Shown: positions 8,895-20,610, numbered from the stretch's first letter. The stretch: 64,000 nt of DNA from Sphingobacteriaceae bacterium (GCA_002319075.1 NVQB01000001.1:3906001-3970000); one strand, 5' to 3'. Notes: generated by a model from the sequence alone, not told the origin. A program made the numbers and translations.

Positions 8895-11402
8895 ATGAAG
8901 TTCAATAAACTCCTTACTTTTATTTTAGTTCTTTCTTCTCTAATCAGCTCCGCCCAACTCATGAATGTGCGTAAATGGAGGCCTACCGAGAGAGACTCAT
9001 TGGACAAAGCTCTGGAGTTATTTGATGAAAAAATGTTTCTGAGGGCCTTGCCTATTTTTGAAAATCTATTAGCACAACATTCCAACGAAGAGTTTTTAAA
9101 ATACAGTTACGCTAAGTGCGCGCTTTACCGTTCAGATAAGCACGAAGACGCCTATAACTACTTTAAAGAAGTTTACAATAACAATAAAAAAGTGCCCGAT
9201 ATTCAGTACGATATGGCGCTTGCGGCCCTGTACAACTATAAATTCGACGAGGCTACCGATTACATTACGCAATACGACAAAAGCAGATTCGCTAATCCTG
9301 ACGGTAAAAAAAATGCAGAGTTACTGAAACGCAACATCGTGAATGCAAAATATTACCTCGCTAATCCCACCAATGCCAAAGTAACCAACCTTGGAGCCGG
9401 CATTAACTCTGAATATGACGAATACGTTCCTGCTATTACAGCAGATGAATCGGCTTTGATTTTTACCTACGCAGGAGCAAAAAGTTTGGGAGGACGTCAG
9501 AATGAGAATCTCTCACCCGATAAATACGGGAATTTCCTTGAGGATATCTACATTTCACGCAAACAGAATAATGTTTTTCAGGCGGCAGTACCATTGGATA
9601 GTTTAAATACTACCTCGCCCGATGCAGCAATTTCTATGAGTGAAGATGGAAGCATCCTATACATCTACCAGGATATTGGCGACGGTCACGGTGACATTTA
9701 CCAGAGCTTCTCGAACGGCGACCAGTTTACAAAACCCCAAAAATTAAAAGGTGAGGTAAATTCTTATTCATGGGATGGCCACTGTTCTATCTCTCCTGAC
9801 GGTAGAACCTTGTATTTTAGTAGTGAACGTGCCGGCGGTTTTGGTGGCAGAGATATTTACAAAGCCTCGTTATTATTACCTGATTCGGTTTGGGGCAACG
9901 TGGTTAACCTGGGAGATTCTGTAAATACAGCTTACGACGATGATGCGCCTTTTATTCATGCGGATGGGATCACCTTGTTTTACAGTTCTAAAGGAAGATC
10001 CAGTATGGGCGGCTATGATGTTTTCAGAACGGTAATGCGTTTAGAAGATTCTACGTTTAAGAAAACAGAAAACTTAGGCTACCCAATTAACTCTTCTTCT
10101 GATGATATTTATTTTGTAATGGGAGCAAGCGGTAAAGTGGGATATTACAGTAGCGGAAAAAAAGAAGGCAGGGGAATGAAAGACATTTACCAGGTGGAAC
10201 CGAATTTTAACTGGCCAAAACCTTCACTCTACCTGGTAAAGGGAAGCGTTAAGACCGGAAACACCGGAGTTGAGTCCACCATTAAAGTGGAGATTACTTC
10301 AAAGAACAACAGACTTTACAAGACCCTAAAATCGAATTCAAAAACAGGTGAATATTTGGTGAGTTTGCCTCCTGGTGTAAGCTACCAATTAACATACAGT
10401 TATAAGAATCTTCCTGAAAAACGCTTTGCTGTAGATGCAGTGGAAGCAAGCGGTTATGTAGAGAAAATCAATAATGTCAACTTTGAAGAAATACCAGATG
10501 TACTAGCTTCAAACACGGCTTCACTAACTAAAACAAAAGAGCCTGCGTTAAAAACAGACACACCGAAGCCAGCAGAAACAACTCCGATAGCTAGCGTTGC
10601 TGCTAAAACAACTCCAACCAGTCAGCCGCTTGCAGTTGCAGAAAAAACTCCGACAGCGACCGGAACAGCAGTGAAAGAAGTTCCTGTGCCAGAAGAAGTA
10701 ATTAATCATGTCCCGATAGCTATCGGGACACCTAAAACGCAAACCACAGCCGTGGCTGTTGCTGTAAAAAAGGAAGAACCTGTGAACCCTAAAACGACTG
10801 CGGAGCCTGTAGCTGTTGTAGAGAAAAAGGCCCCTGTAAAAAAAGATTTTGAAGAGGATGTAGTCATCGTGGAAGATAAGAAAGCACCTGAAATTCCAGT
10901 TGCAAAAGGCTCGGGAACTCCAATTGTAGCCATTTCTGTCCCCGTAGTTGTATCTTCCAAACGTCCGATTATTTCCACCAATGACTTTACTGCTAATCCG
11001 GTAACATCCACTCCATTAAATGTGCCTGCGAAAACAGCAACGGCCTCTAAAACCGAATTTGTACCTGTAAACGGTCCTCAGGCAAAAGCAGTGAAGTTCA
11101 CCGAAAAATATAGCGATGTAACGGCTAACGATATGGAGTTTCGTGTTCAGGTAGCTGCTGTTAAGAATGATAACAACACTGTGTTACCCAATCAAAAAGC
11201 TTTAGGTAAAATAGAGAAATTAAATCTGAATGATGGATTTATAAGAATCACTGTAGGTGGTTCATTTAAGACTTTAGGAGAGGCTTTGGAACACAATAAA
11301 AAAGTTGTGAGAGCTGGTCAAAAAGAAGGATTTATCATAGCCCTTTACCAGGGAAAAAGGGTGAGTCTTGATGAGCTCGAGAAAATGGGCTTGCTGAAGT
11401 AG
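8895..11402 (+). CDS. TPR-PD40-SPOR envelope protein (PorE-like core, copy 1)
   Basis: This is an 835-residue exported protein. Its parts in order are a signal peptide (1-21), a TPR-like helical region (about 25-150), and PD40 propeller repeats (about 175-440) with segments such as CSISPDGRTLYFSSERAGGF and APFIHADGITLFYSSKG. A small carboxypeptidase-regulatory-like beta domain (about 455-520), a long Pro/Thr/Lys/Val linker (about 535-735) and a C-terminal SPOR-like domain (about 750-832, FRVQVAAV to IIALYQGKRV) follow. TPR, PD40 and the regulatory-like domain are shared with PorE of the T9SS, but PorE ends in an OmpA-type domain. Here the peptidoglycan-binding end would be SPOR. A close paralogue is at 36170-38614. 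The linker contains a perfect palindrome at 10709-10730. A role in envelope or secretion scaffolding is inferred. Confidence 0.85.
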   Translation: MKFNKLLTFILVLSSLISSAQLMNVRKWRPTERDSLDKALELFDEKMFLRALPIFENLLAQHSNEEFLKYSYAKCALYRSDKHEDAYNYFKEVYNNNKKVPDIQYDMALAALYNYKFDEATDYITQYDKSRFANPDGKKNAELLKRNIVNAKYYLANPTNAKVTNLGAGINSEYDEYVPAITADESALIFTYAGAKSLGGRQNENLSPDKYGNFLEDIYISRKQNNVFQAAVPLDSLNTTSPDAAISMSEDGSILYIYQDIGDGHGDIYQSFSNGDQFTKPQKLKGEVNSYSWDGHCSISPDGRTLYFSSERAGGFGGRDIYKASLLLPDSVWGNVVNLGDSVNTAYDDDAPFIHADGITLFYSSKGRSSMGGYDVFRTVMRLEDSTFKKTENLGYPINSSSDDIYFVMGASGKVGYYSSGKKEGRGMKDIYQVEPNFNWPKPSLYLVKGSVKTGNTGVESTIKVEITSKNNRLYKTLKSNSKTGEYLVSLPPGVSYQLTYSYKNLPEKRFAVDAVEASGYVEKINNVNFEEIPDVLASNTASLTKTKEPALKTDTPKPAETTPIASVAAKTTPTSQPLAVAEKTPTATGTAVKEVPVPEEVINHVPIAIGTPKTQTTAVAVAVKKEEPVNPKTTAEPVAVVEKKAPVKKDFEEDVVIVEDKKAPEIPVAKGSGTPIVAISVPVVVSSKRPIISTNDFTANPVTSTPLNVPAKTATASKTEFVPVNGPQAKAVKFTEKYSDVTANDMEFRVQVAAVKNDNNTVLPNQKALGKIEKLNLNDGFIRITVGGSFKTLGEALEHNKKVVRAGQKEGFIIALYQGKRVSLDELEKMGLLK
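10709..10730. repeat. Perfect 22-bp palindrome with CCGATAGCTATCGG core, inside CDS
   Basis: The 22 bases centred on AGCT at 10718-10721 form a perfect palindrome. The inner 14 bases, CCGATAGCTATCGG, are also found at 35843-35856. It is translated as VPIAIG in the low-complexity linker of the envelope protein. A partly matching stretch (CCGATAGCTAGCG) occurs about 130 bases upstream in the same linker. Confidence 0.85.
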
Positions 11403-11567
11403 TTGCTTGTTTCGTCTCTAGATATGCCGGGTTAGGATTGCGCCGTGCCGAATATTGTGTTTTCTTAGTTTTTCGGTTTCGCAAAGTGTGTCTCAAAATA
11501 CTGTTATTTTTTCTAGGTCGTCCGAGTACCTGACATCAACGTAGCTAAAAATTAGGCACATGGTTTT

Positions 11568-11593
11568 CCCCTCCTGAAAGGGGCAAGGGGGGA
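11568..11593. repeat. GC-rich hairpin left of DUF559 gene
   Basis: The segment reads CCCCTCCTGAAAGGGG and continues CAAGGGGGGA. It can fold as CCCCT/AGGGG, or with a longer outer pairing between TCCCCTCC and GGGGGGA. It sits two bases outside the stop codon of the DUF559 gene and is out of keeping with the AT-rich surroundings. It may also act as the terminator of that gene. Confidence 0.55.
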
Positions 11594-11594
11594 T

Positions 11595-11984
11595 TTACAG
11601 CACTGGCTTTAATTGATCAATTGTTTCCAAAATAATCATTCGCACACGATTTATTTCATTTAATACTTCCCCGTTTTTGAAACGAATAACTCTGAAACCG
11701 GCTTCCTCCAGTTTACGCTGTCGGATAAGATCGTTTTTTATCACGTCCTCCAGTAAATGCGTGTATCCATAAACTTCGATAATTAATTTTAGCTCTTTAC
11801 ACATAAAATCGGCAATGTAATTTAAAACTGGTCTTTGACTATTAAATGTATAGCCCATTTGTTTAGCTTTTAAAGCATACTTCCAAAGGCAGGCTTCCGC
11901 TTTAGTCATACTATTTCGATTTTCAACAGTGAAATTGCGAAGCGACTTGTTGTAGAAATTATTATCAGACATGTCCATATACAA
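11595..11984 (-). CDS. DUF559 (Vsr/MTES-type PD-(D/E)XK) nuclease-like protein
   Basis: This 129-residue protein matches the DUF559 family: MTKAEACLWKYALKAKQMGYTFNSQ, then PVLNYIADFMCKELKLIIEV and RQRKLEEAGFRVIRFKNGEVLN. The family has the very-short-patch-repair endonuclease fold, with catalytic residues from the IxDF and IEVDG segments. Here the usual Asp of IEVDG is Tyr (IIEVYGYTH), so one conserved acidic residue is missing while the DF Asp and the EV Glu remain. The start may be Met1 or Met5. The gene stands alone between GC-rich hairpins at 11568-11593 and 12138-12200. Stand-alone DUF559 genes have no firmly known role. Whether this copy can cut DNA is doubtful. Confidence 0.85.
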   Translation of the reverse strand: MYMDMSDNNFYNKSLRNFTVENRNSMTKAEACLWKYALKAKQMGYTFNSQRPVLNYIADFMCKELKLIIEVYGYTHLLEDVIKNDLIRQRKLEEAGFRVIRFKNGEVLNEINRVRMIILETIDQLKPVL

Positions 11985-13919
<1,935 letters not shown>

Positions 13920-14008
13920 CTCTTCGGGCGAAACGCTGCGGCTGACTCAAAAGAGTCGTAACCCTTTTGCCCTGCTCAGAGCGACATACAGAATAACTTA
14001 AAAAAGTA

Positions 14009-14539
14009 ATGGATTTAACGCAGGTTGGATATTTTAGTAAAACGCATGGCGTTAAAGGACATCTTATTTTAAAAATCGACAAAGAATTTTTTGAAGATCA
14101 GGTGAAGGCTGTTTTTATTGAGTCTTCCACAGGCAAAGCACCTTATTTTATAAGTGAAATAAAATCCACCAACAATGGATTGATTATTGCTCTCGAAGAA
14201 ATAACAGCCGTAGAAAAAGCGAAAACACTCATTGGAAAAGCTGTTTATATCGATTCCAGTCTTATTGAAGAAGTAGAAGAAGAATTTGACTGGATCGGCT
14301 TTGAACTCATTGACAAACATCATGGTTCGTTGGGGAATATTACTGCTACCAGCGACAATGGTCACCAGGTACTATTGAGTATCGATTATAAAAACAAAGA
14401 AATATTACTTCCTTTAGTAGAAGACTTTATTGAAAAAATCGATGAAGAAGGGAAGAAACTCTATTTTAATGCTCCGGAAGGTTTGATAGACCTTTACATT
14501 TCTGATAGTGGCGAAGGTCCTACAGACGAGGAAGAATAA
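14009..14539 (+). CDS. rimM: Ribosome maturation factor RimM
   Basis: RimM binds S19 and helps mature the 30S head. The 176-residue protein has the N-terminal barrel (GYFSKTHGVKGHLILKI, about 7-23; family form G.I...HGl.GevkV) and the C-terminal PRC-like barrel (DWIGFELIDKHHGSLGNI and ILLPLVEDFIEKIDEEGKKL, about 92-155). A short acidic tail follows. In many genomes rimM sits next to rpsP and trmD. Neither is here, so it stands alone after pyrG. Confidence 0.93.
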   Translation: MDLTQVGYFSKTHGVKGHLILKIDKEFFEDQVKAVFIESSTGKAPYFISEIKSTNNGLIIALEEITAVEKAKTLIGKAVYIDSSLIEEVEEEFDWIGFELIDKHHGSLGNITATSDNGHQVLLSIDYKNKEILLPLVEDFIEKIDEEGKKLYFNAPEGLIDLYISDSGEGPTDEEE

Positions 14540-14670
14540 GTTAGTCGCTCCACCTCACTAACAGGGACGTTCTTCAGTCATAAAAATTAGTAATTCAGAT
14601 TCATTTAACTTCCGGGTTTTTTGTCCGACAGCGTGAATGCTCATCTCATGTACTTTGATTAAAAACAAAA

Positions 14671-14706
14671 CCGCTCAGCCCGATGAATCGGAGTGAGCGG
14701 CTTTCT
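14671..14706. terminator. Bidirectional terminator-like hairpin between rimM and secreted nuclease
   Basis: CCGCTCA (14671-14677) pairs with TGAGCGG (14694-14700), with a loop that can form a small inner stem CCGAT/ATCGG. An A-rich stretch on the left gives the T-tract for the minus-strand gene, and CTTTCTT follows for rimM. It lies between two convergent genes. Confidence 0.65.
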
Positions 14707-14723
14707 TAATCAGATACAACTAC

Positions 14724-17700
14724 TTAATTCGTCTTAATTATTTTTTTGGTAACACTTTTTTCACCTGACTTAAGCACTACAAAATAAATTCCGTTTGGTT
14801 GGTTTGTCATATCAACACTTATTTTTTCGTTACTTCCGGTTGAGGTGTAAACAACCTGGCCAAGGTTATTATAGATAGTTACCAGTTCCGGACCCTTACC
14901 ATCGCTTGCGATAGTGAGTAAATTGTTTACCGGATTTGGGTATATCGCATAAGCTTTATCTAACACATCACTTGTAATTCCTGTAAGAACAATAGTTTTA
15001 CAGGCACTTGTGTCAGAGCAATTATTTGTTGTAATGATTACAGCGTAACTACCATTTGCCTGTGGAGTAAAACTTTGGCTAGTAGCGCCTGAAACACTAC
15101 TGTTGTTAGTAGTACAATTGATCCATTGATAGGTTGAGTTGGCGGCATTCGCCTGGATCACCAACCCGTTTACACTTGTAGAAATATCTATTGGAGCTGG
15201 TTGGGTTATATTCACTGTATGAGTAGCCGAACATGAATTTCCATCTTTCACGTTAACGGCATATACTCCAGCAGGCAATGAAGACGAGGACGCAGCTCCA
15301 CCACCGATGGGTGACCAGGAATAAGTAAAGTTACCTGTTCCACCGCTTGCAGATATGGTAGCAGAACCATTAGATAGTCCGTTGCAGGAAACATTTGAAG
15401 CCCCTACTGGAGTGATATTGATAGCTGCAGGTTGTAAAATAGTTAAAGTTTGAATGCTTGCACATAAATTTGCGTCTTTCACAGTAACTGAATACATGCC
15501 TGTTGGCAGAGAAGATGCAGAGGCTGCTGATCCACCTGTTGGTGACCACGAATAAGTAAAACCACCCGTTCCACCATTTGCTGAAACAGTTGCGCTACCG
15601 TTTGATAACCCGTTACACGAAACGCTTGAAGTTCCTATTAGACTTAGAGAGATACTTGCCGGCTGCATTATGCTAAGTGTTTGCGTAGCAGAACACAGAT
15701 TAGCATCTTTAACAGTTACTGAATAAATTCCAGCACTGAGTGCGGAAGCGGAAGCAGCTGAGCCACCCGTTGGTGACCATGAATAGGTAAAACCACCCGT
15801 TCCGCCATTTGCTGAAACAGTTGAGGTGCCATTCGATTGACCGTTACATAAAATGCTTGAAGTTCCAACTACAGCTAACGAAATACTTGCAGGCTGCGTT
15901 ATGCTAAGCGTTTGCGTGGCAGAGCACAGATTAGCATCTTTAACCATTACTGAATAAATTCCAGCTGTAAGGGAAGAAGCGGAAGCAGCCGATCCACCTG
16001 TTGGCGACCATGAATAAGTATAGCCACCCGTTCCACCATTTGCTGAAACAGTGGAAGTACCGTTCGCCAAACCGTTACACGAAACGCTTGAAGAGCCCAC
16101 TACACTTACAGTAATTGCTGATGGTTCGATAATGCCAACTGTTTTTGTGACTGAACATAAATTCGCGTCCTTAACTGTTACCGTATAAATAGCAGCAGAC
16201 AATGAGGTTGCTGTTGATCCGTTTCCTCCTGCGGGGCTCCATGAATAAGTGAAACTTCCTGTTCCACCACTTGCTGTTAATACAGCAGAACCAGTGTTGC
16301 CGCCATTGCAGGTAAGTGAGGTTTGCGAAGCAATCGATGCTGTAACCACGCTTGATGGCTGTATGATGCTAAGAGTTTTAGTGGCTATGTTTGTACCATC
16401 AGTAGCAGAAATTGTATAAAGGCCTGCTGAAAGTCCCGTCGCAGTTACTGTGTTTCCTCCAGAGGGAGTCCATGAATAGCTTAGTGCGCCTTCGCGTCCT
16501 ACAGCAGTTATAGTTGCCGCGCCTGTAGAAGAACCAAAGCAGCTAACACTGGAGGTTGCAGTTACGCTCAATGAAATTACCGGCTGAAGAAAAAGTCCAA
16601 TAATAACAGGATCATGATCGGAAGATCTGAATGGACCTGAATCATACATGTAAGCAGGGTTAAATTCCTGGTTGTAATCCTTACCAATGGGTTCGTCGGC
16701 ATTAATATGCCATTTGGTAGTTCCGGTTACCTGAGCTAAAAGTGGTGTGGAAGCTAAAGCGTGATCTAACGATCCGGATTGTCCATCGAACACATAAGAA
16801 TAAGCATTGGTGAGTAAAGGGTTCAGACCTCCAGCTATTAAAATATCAATTGGATCTTCTTGTTCATAAGCATTCAGGTCACCTATAACAAGCACGTCAT
16901 TGTCGCCTGAGCTTGTTTTAACCGTGTTAATGAACGTAAGTAAAGCGCTGGCCTGATTCTTTCTGGCATCATTAAAACAGCCTTGTCCATCGTTTTGGTC
17001 GGTATTAGCTCCTGACGAACCTGTACACCCTTTAGATTTAAAATGGTTAACGAGAACAGAGAATTTTTCGAGTGTATTATTATGTACAAAAGTCTGCGCT
17101 AGTGGCGGGCGGTTATGCACAGCGCTATTATCAGCAAGCGAAGAACCAGTAGGAGTTAGTACTGATGGCTTATAGATCATAGCTACTTTGATCTCATCCG
17201 TGCCCGTTCCTCCGTTTGATGTTGTAGGGTCAATAACGAAAGTATAAGTAACAGATCCAATAGAGGTATTTAATCCGTCAACCAGATCCTGGATGGCAGA
17301 TTGAGCGCTATTTCCATCGTTTTCCATTTCCATTAAACCTAAAACATCAGCATCTATTTGTTTAATAGCTTCAATGATTTTTGTTCTTTGACGCGTAAAT
17401 TCAACGAGTGTGTTGGCACCGCGGCTCGTTGGAAAACCCCCACCAGAGCCATTTCCGTTAAAATAATTGAGCACGTTAAAACTTGATGCTTTCACGTTGT
17501 GAACTCCTACAGAAGGTACTGAAGGGCGTGCAGCGTAAGTAAATGAGGGAGTTTGAACCGGTTGAATTCTATAAACACCGAAATCATAATCCATGATTCC
17601 ATCGAGGTTGGTAAGTGTACTGCCACAACGTAAGGTGTTATCCACTGCATCCACGTAAGGAACAACCGCGGGATTTTGCACGGAACTGTGATCATCTAAT

Positions 17701-19205
17701 AAAATGCGACTGCGATTGTTTAAATCTTGTTGAGCAAGAACTGCCGCAGCGTTGCTGGTTCCGGTACTGGAAGTTCCGCTAGCAGGATTATCATTTGGAT
17801 CCACAAAATTTGTAGGGTTTGTAAGGCGCCCGTTTAAAGATAAAGACACTTCGCCATAACGCGCTAGTGTATAAACTTCTGTAACAGAAAGTGTTTGTGT
17901 AAATTGTACACGCATACCTTCCCATTTTTCGGCCTCAGTCATCGTAGCAAATGGCAAGCTCACAGTTACCGGAGTAATAGTAGTGGTTGTGCTTTGAATA
18001 GAAAGAGAGGTTAAAGATTTGATCTGAGTTTTATTAAAATACTCTTCAACCGTTCCGCTTAATGTTACGAAATCACCAACACTCACGGGAAAAGAAGTAT
18101 TAAAAATAAAAATACCTTCCGAGGTCAGGGGATTGGAATCTCCCACTGCATCCTGGATAAAAAAGCCACCCAGTTCATTAGTGCCTTGAAAATCGGCAGT
18201 AACTATCCCCTGGGTTGCTACTACCTGTCCTGTATAAGTACTTGCGGAGGCGGTACCTTGTATTTGCGCGATGCTGGTGAGTGCAATTGCTACTCCCGAT
18301 AAATTTAAAGTTGCAGTGTAAGAACTGCTGGTATGTGCGGCAGTGCCAGAATCTGTACCCACGGCTATAGGATTATACCTCACATATACGATCACTGGCG
18401 CAGTAGTAAAAGAAGAAGATGGTATGGATAAGGAAGATGAAAACGGGCCTGTGCCGCTTAAAGATAATTCAAAATACAAGGGAGCATTTACAACTACCGG
18501 AGCAGTAAGCGTGTTTCCTGTAATGGCATAAGTTTTGGTGGGTGATGCAACATTAGCAAGTGTAGTGAAACTTAGTGAAGCAGGAGAAAGCTGCATGCCG
18601 GCAACTGTTATGACGGTTGAGCTGCAGGTTGTGGAATGGGTTCCCAATCCTCCAAAAACGTCCTGTGAATACCCGTCCCATTCGGGTGAAGTGTAAAAGG
18701 TATTTGTTGTTGTGATGTCTCCGGTGCAAATTGTTATTTTTCTGCGCATAGTTCTGTTCAGTGTGCAGGTATCGTTAGATCCCCATTGGGTACCCGGATC
18801 GTAACCTACCTGGCCAATGACATCTAATATGGTTCCGGTAGCGCCGCCTTTTCTGAGTACAACAGCATCGTCTCCGTTAAAATTAATCACGCTCGACGAG
18901 GTCATATCTGGAGTGACGAAAAGCGTAGCCTGTGCATGAGCAATGATAAAAACGCCACCAGGCACAATAGTACCAGTGAGTGCCAAAGTAGTACTGCTTG
19001 TACTTCCATTAAAATAAGATTCCAGCACATACTGTCCGCTGGCAAGATCAATAGCCGCATTTGTGCCATTGTATAATTCGATAGCTTTATTAAAGCTTGA
19101 ACCCTCTACATATTCTGAAATAAACAGATCGGTGGGTTGCGCTTTAAGAATTGGATTTAGCAGTATGATAAACGCTGCGCAAAAGAAATAAATATTTTTT
19201 TTCAT
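14724..19205 (-). CDS. T9SS-secreted ExeM/NucH-type extracellular nuclease with SprB repeats
   Basis: The 1493-residue secreted protein begins with a signal peptide (1-22) and a lamin-tail-like domain (LFISEYVEGSSFNKAIELYN, about 25-145). A beta-sandwich segment (about 200-305) and an OB-fold-like region (about 310-400) follow. Next is an endonuclease/exonuclease/phosphatase domain (about 570-870) with the ExeM/NucH hallmarks NVLNYFNG, LMEMEND, NHFKSKGC, IGDLNAYEQEDP and the final SSDHDPV. Six SprB repeats (about 875-1340), an Ig-like region and a T9SS sorting domain starting AYAIYPNPVNNLLTI (about 1415-1493) complete it. It should degrade extracellular DNA at the cell surface, gaining phosphate and nucleosides or loosening biofilm. 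It lies next to a phosphate-binding lipoprotein on the opposite strand, a fitting but possibly accidental neighbour. Confidence 0.9.
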   Translation of the reverse strand: MKKNIYFFCAAFIILLNPILKAQPTDLFISEYVEGSSFNKAIELYNGTNAAIDLASGQYVLESYFNGSTSSTTLALTGTIVPGGVFIIAHAQATLFVTPDMTSSSVINFNGDDAVVLRKGGATGTILDVIGQVGYDPGTQWGSNDTCTLNRTMRRKITICTGDITTTNTFYTSPEWDGYSQDVFGGLGTHSTTCSSTVITVAGMQLSPASLSFTTLANVASPTKTYAITGNTLTAPVVVNAPLYFELSLSGTGPFSSSLSIPSSSFTTAPVIVYVRYNPIAVGTDSGTAAHTSSSYTATLNLSGVAIALTSIAQIQGTASASTYTGQVVATQGIVTADFQGTNELGGFFIQDAVGDSNPLTSEGIFIFNTSFPVSVGDFVTLSGTVEEYFNKTQIKSLTSLSIQSTTTTITPVTVSLPFATMTEAEKWEGMRVQFTQTLSVTEVYTLARYGEVSLSLNGRLTNPTNFVDPNDNPASGTSSTGTSNAAAVLAQQDLNNRSRILLDDHSSVQNPAVVPYVDAVDNTLRCGSTLTNLDGIMDYDFGVYRIQPVQTPSFTYAARPSVPSVGVHNVKASSFNVLNYFNGNGSGGGFPTSRGANTLVEFTRQRTKIIEAIKQIDADVLGLMEMENDGNSAQSAIQDLVDGLNTSIGSVTYTFVIDPTTSNGGTGTDEIKVAMIYKPSVLTPTGSSLADNSAVHNRPPLAQTFVHNNTLEKFSVLVNHFKSKGCTGSSGANTDQNDGQGCFNDARKNQASALLTFINTVKTSSGDNDVLVIGDLNAYEQEDPIDILIAGGLNPLLTNAYSYVFDGQSGSLDHALASTPLLAQVTGTTKWHINADEPIGKDYNQEFNPAYMYDSGPFRSSDHDPVIIGLFLQPVISLSVTATSSVSCFGSSTGAATITAVGREGALSYSWTPSGGNTVTATGLSAGLYTISATDGTNIATKTLSIIQPSSVVTASIASQTSLTCNGGNTGSAVLTASGGTGSFTYSWSPAGGNGSTATSLSAAIYTVTVKDANLCSVTKTVGIIEPSAITVSVVGSSSVSCNGLANGTSTVSANGGTGGYTYSWSPTGGSAASASSLTAGIYSVMVKDANLCSATQTLSITQPASISLAVVGTSSILCNGQSNGTSTVSANGGTGGFTYSWSPTGGSAASASALSAGIYSVTVKDANLCSATQTLSIMQPASISLSLIGTSSVSCNGLSNGSATVSANGGTGGFTYSWSPTGGSAASASSLPTGMYSVTVKDANLCASIQTLTILQPAAINITPVGASNVSCNGLSNGSATISASGGTGNFTYSWSPIGGGAASSSSLPAGVYAVNVKDGNSCSATHTVNITQPAPIDISTSVNGLVIQANAANSTYQWINCTTNNSSVSGATSQSFTPQANGSYAVIITTNNCSDTSACKTIVLTGITSDVLDKAYAIYPNPVNNLLTIASDGKGPELVTIYNNLGQVVYTSTGSNEKISVDMTNQPNGIYFVVLKSGEKSVTKKIIKTN
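15186..16580 (-). repeat. Six SprB-type repeats (about 77 residues each)
   Basis: Six units with the pattern SCNGxxNGxxTVSANGGTGGFTYSW, then SPTGG, SxxAGxYSVTVKDANLCxxTQTLxIxQPA follow one another, at a DNA period of about 230 bases. Units 3, 4 and 5 are the most alike, suggesting recent expansion. The first unit is the most divergent and lacks the NGGTGG segment. Confidence 0.85.
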
Positions 19206-19449
19206 AGTTTGAATTTGGTGCCGCTAAACTAGAGTACTGATGAAATGTAAGCGTTAACTCCTATTTATCTTATTGTTATAAACTCAGCTTCTTAAATTCA
19301 CAGGGTAAGAAAATGGTAATATTGAACACATAAACAGGTGACAGCCAAATTCAGATTATCGCTTTTAAATAACCATAGCATAAACTACTGCTAACTTTCT
19401 CTTATCATTTTTTTCACGCAAAATTCTAAAATTTGCCATCTCCTATTCT

Positions 19450-20370
19450 ATGAAACTTCCTTTACGCAAAACCGCTTTGGCTTTTTCCGTTTTAGCTCAA
19501 ATGAGTTGTACCGACAATGCTCTTAAAAACGAAAACAAAACAGAGATCCGTGAAATCAAAATTACCGGCTCCGACACCGAATATTTAATGGTTAAAGATC
19601 TGGCCGACGCCTATATGGAAGAACATCCGGGGGTTAAGATCCATGTAGAAGGCGGAGGTTCTAATAAAGGAATTTCTGCGCTTGCTTCCAACAAAACAAA
19701 CATCTGCAATTCGTCGCGTGAAATAACGGAAGAAGAATTATTAGCAATTAACATGCATAATGTTAATCCTGTACCTATCATGTTTTCGGTGGATGCAATG
19801 GCTATCATCACGAATTTTAAAGTGGGAGTGGATAGCTTGTCTACTGAACAAGTAAGCAAATTATTCAGCGGTGCAATTAAAAACTGGAAGGAGCTGGGCG
19901 GAGATTCTGTGCCTGTTTCACTTTATGGCCGTGACAGATCTTCAGGAACGAGGGATTATTTTATTAAAAAATTCTTATCAGATAAAAAAGAAAAGTCCAT
20001 TACCGAATGCGCAACCAATACGGATGTTCTAAATTCTGTTATTAATAATGCAGGAGCGATTGGATATGTGGGTGCCGGTTTTTTATTGGATAGTATAGGA
20101 AAGCCAAACGGCAAAATTTGGGCTATGCCAATCTATATTGAAAACCACAGCGCAGTTTCGCCTTATCAAACCGATGCGGTAAAAAAAGGAGAGTATGTAA
20201 TTACAAGACCTTTGTACCAATATGTAAATGGTGTTCCGGATGAAGTGATCCAGGATTTTATTTTATTTGAACTCACAAAACGCGGGCAGGATATTGTTAT
20301 TAAACATGGTTTTTTTCCTATCAACGATTACCAGACGCAAATTAACCGATTGAAGGGATTGATCAATTAA
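19450..20370 (+). CDS. PstS-like phosphate-binding lipoprotein
   Basis: The 306-residue product is a periplasmic substrate-binding protein of the PstS/PBP-like family. Its lipobox Cys is at residue 20 (LAQMSC). Family motifs are ITGSDTEYLMVKDLADAY at the start of the mature chain, the phosphate-loop type segment GGGSNKGISALASNKTNICNS, LFSGAIKNWKELGG, and YGRDRSSGTRDYFIKKFL. These match PstS proteins that bind inorganic phosphate through Ser, Asp, Arg and Thr side chains. No pstC, pstA, pstB or phoU gene is adjacent, so it is a lone binding protein here. The convergent-free upstream region carries AAAATTTGCC close to the start, which may be its -7 element. Confidence 0.88.
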   Translation: MKLPLRKTALAFSVLAQMSCTDNALKNENKTEIREIKITGSDTEYLMVKDLADAYMEEHPGVKIHVEGGGSNKGISALASNKTNICNSSREITEEELLAINMHNVNPVPIMFSVDAMAIITNFKVGVDSLSTEQVSKLFSGAIKNWKELGGDSVPVSLYGRDRSSGTRDYFIKKFLSDKKEKSITECATNTDVLNSVINNAGAIGYVGAGFLLDSIGKPNGKIWAMPIYIENHSAVSPYQTDAVKKGEYVITRPLYQYVNGVPDEVIQDFILFELTKRGQDIVIKHGFFPINDYQTQINRLKGLIN

Positions 20371-20610
20371 GAATTGACGAGAGCTCTGTAGAAGGGCTGG
20401 GATTTGCAATCTCATAAAGAATTATCCCGGGTGCAGAGAATTTGGGCAATTTACGTAATTATACGGGGCACTCTGCGCTTTATATTCCTTAGAAATCAGG
20501 CAGGTACGCTGTCTGCTCAAAACAGATAATTTATTTTAAAAAAATATGGATTTAAACTAAAAAATCATTAAGTTTGCAATCCAAATTCAGAAACCTGTTT
20601 AAGTAATCTT

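Noticed and set aside
15186-16580. Regular repeats of about 230 bases, checked as a possible CRISPR or rearrangement cassette
   Set aside because: They are in-frame SprB protein repeats of one gene, without constant short repeats and unique spacers. No cas gene is in the window.
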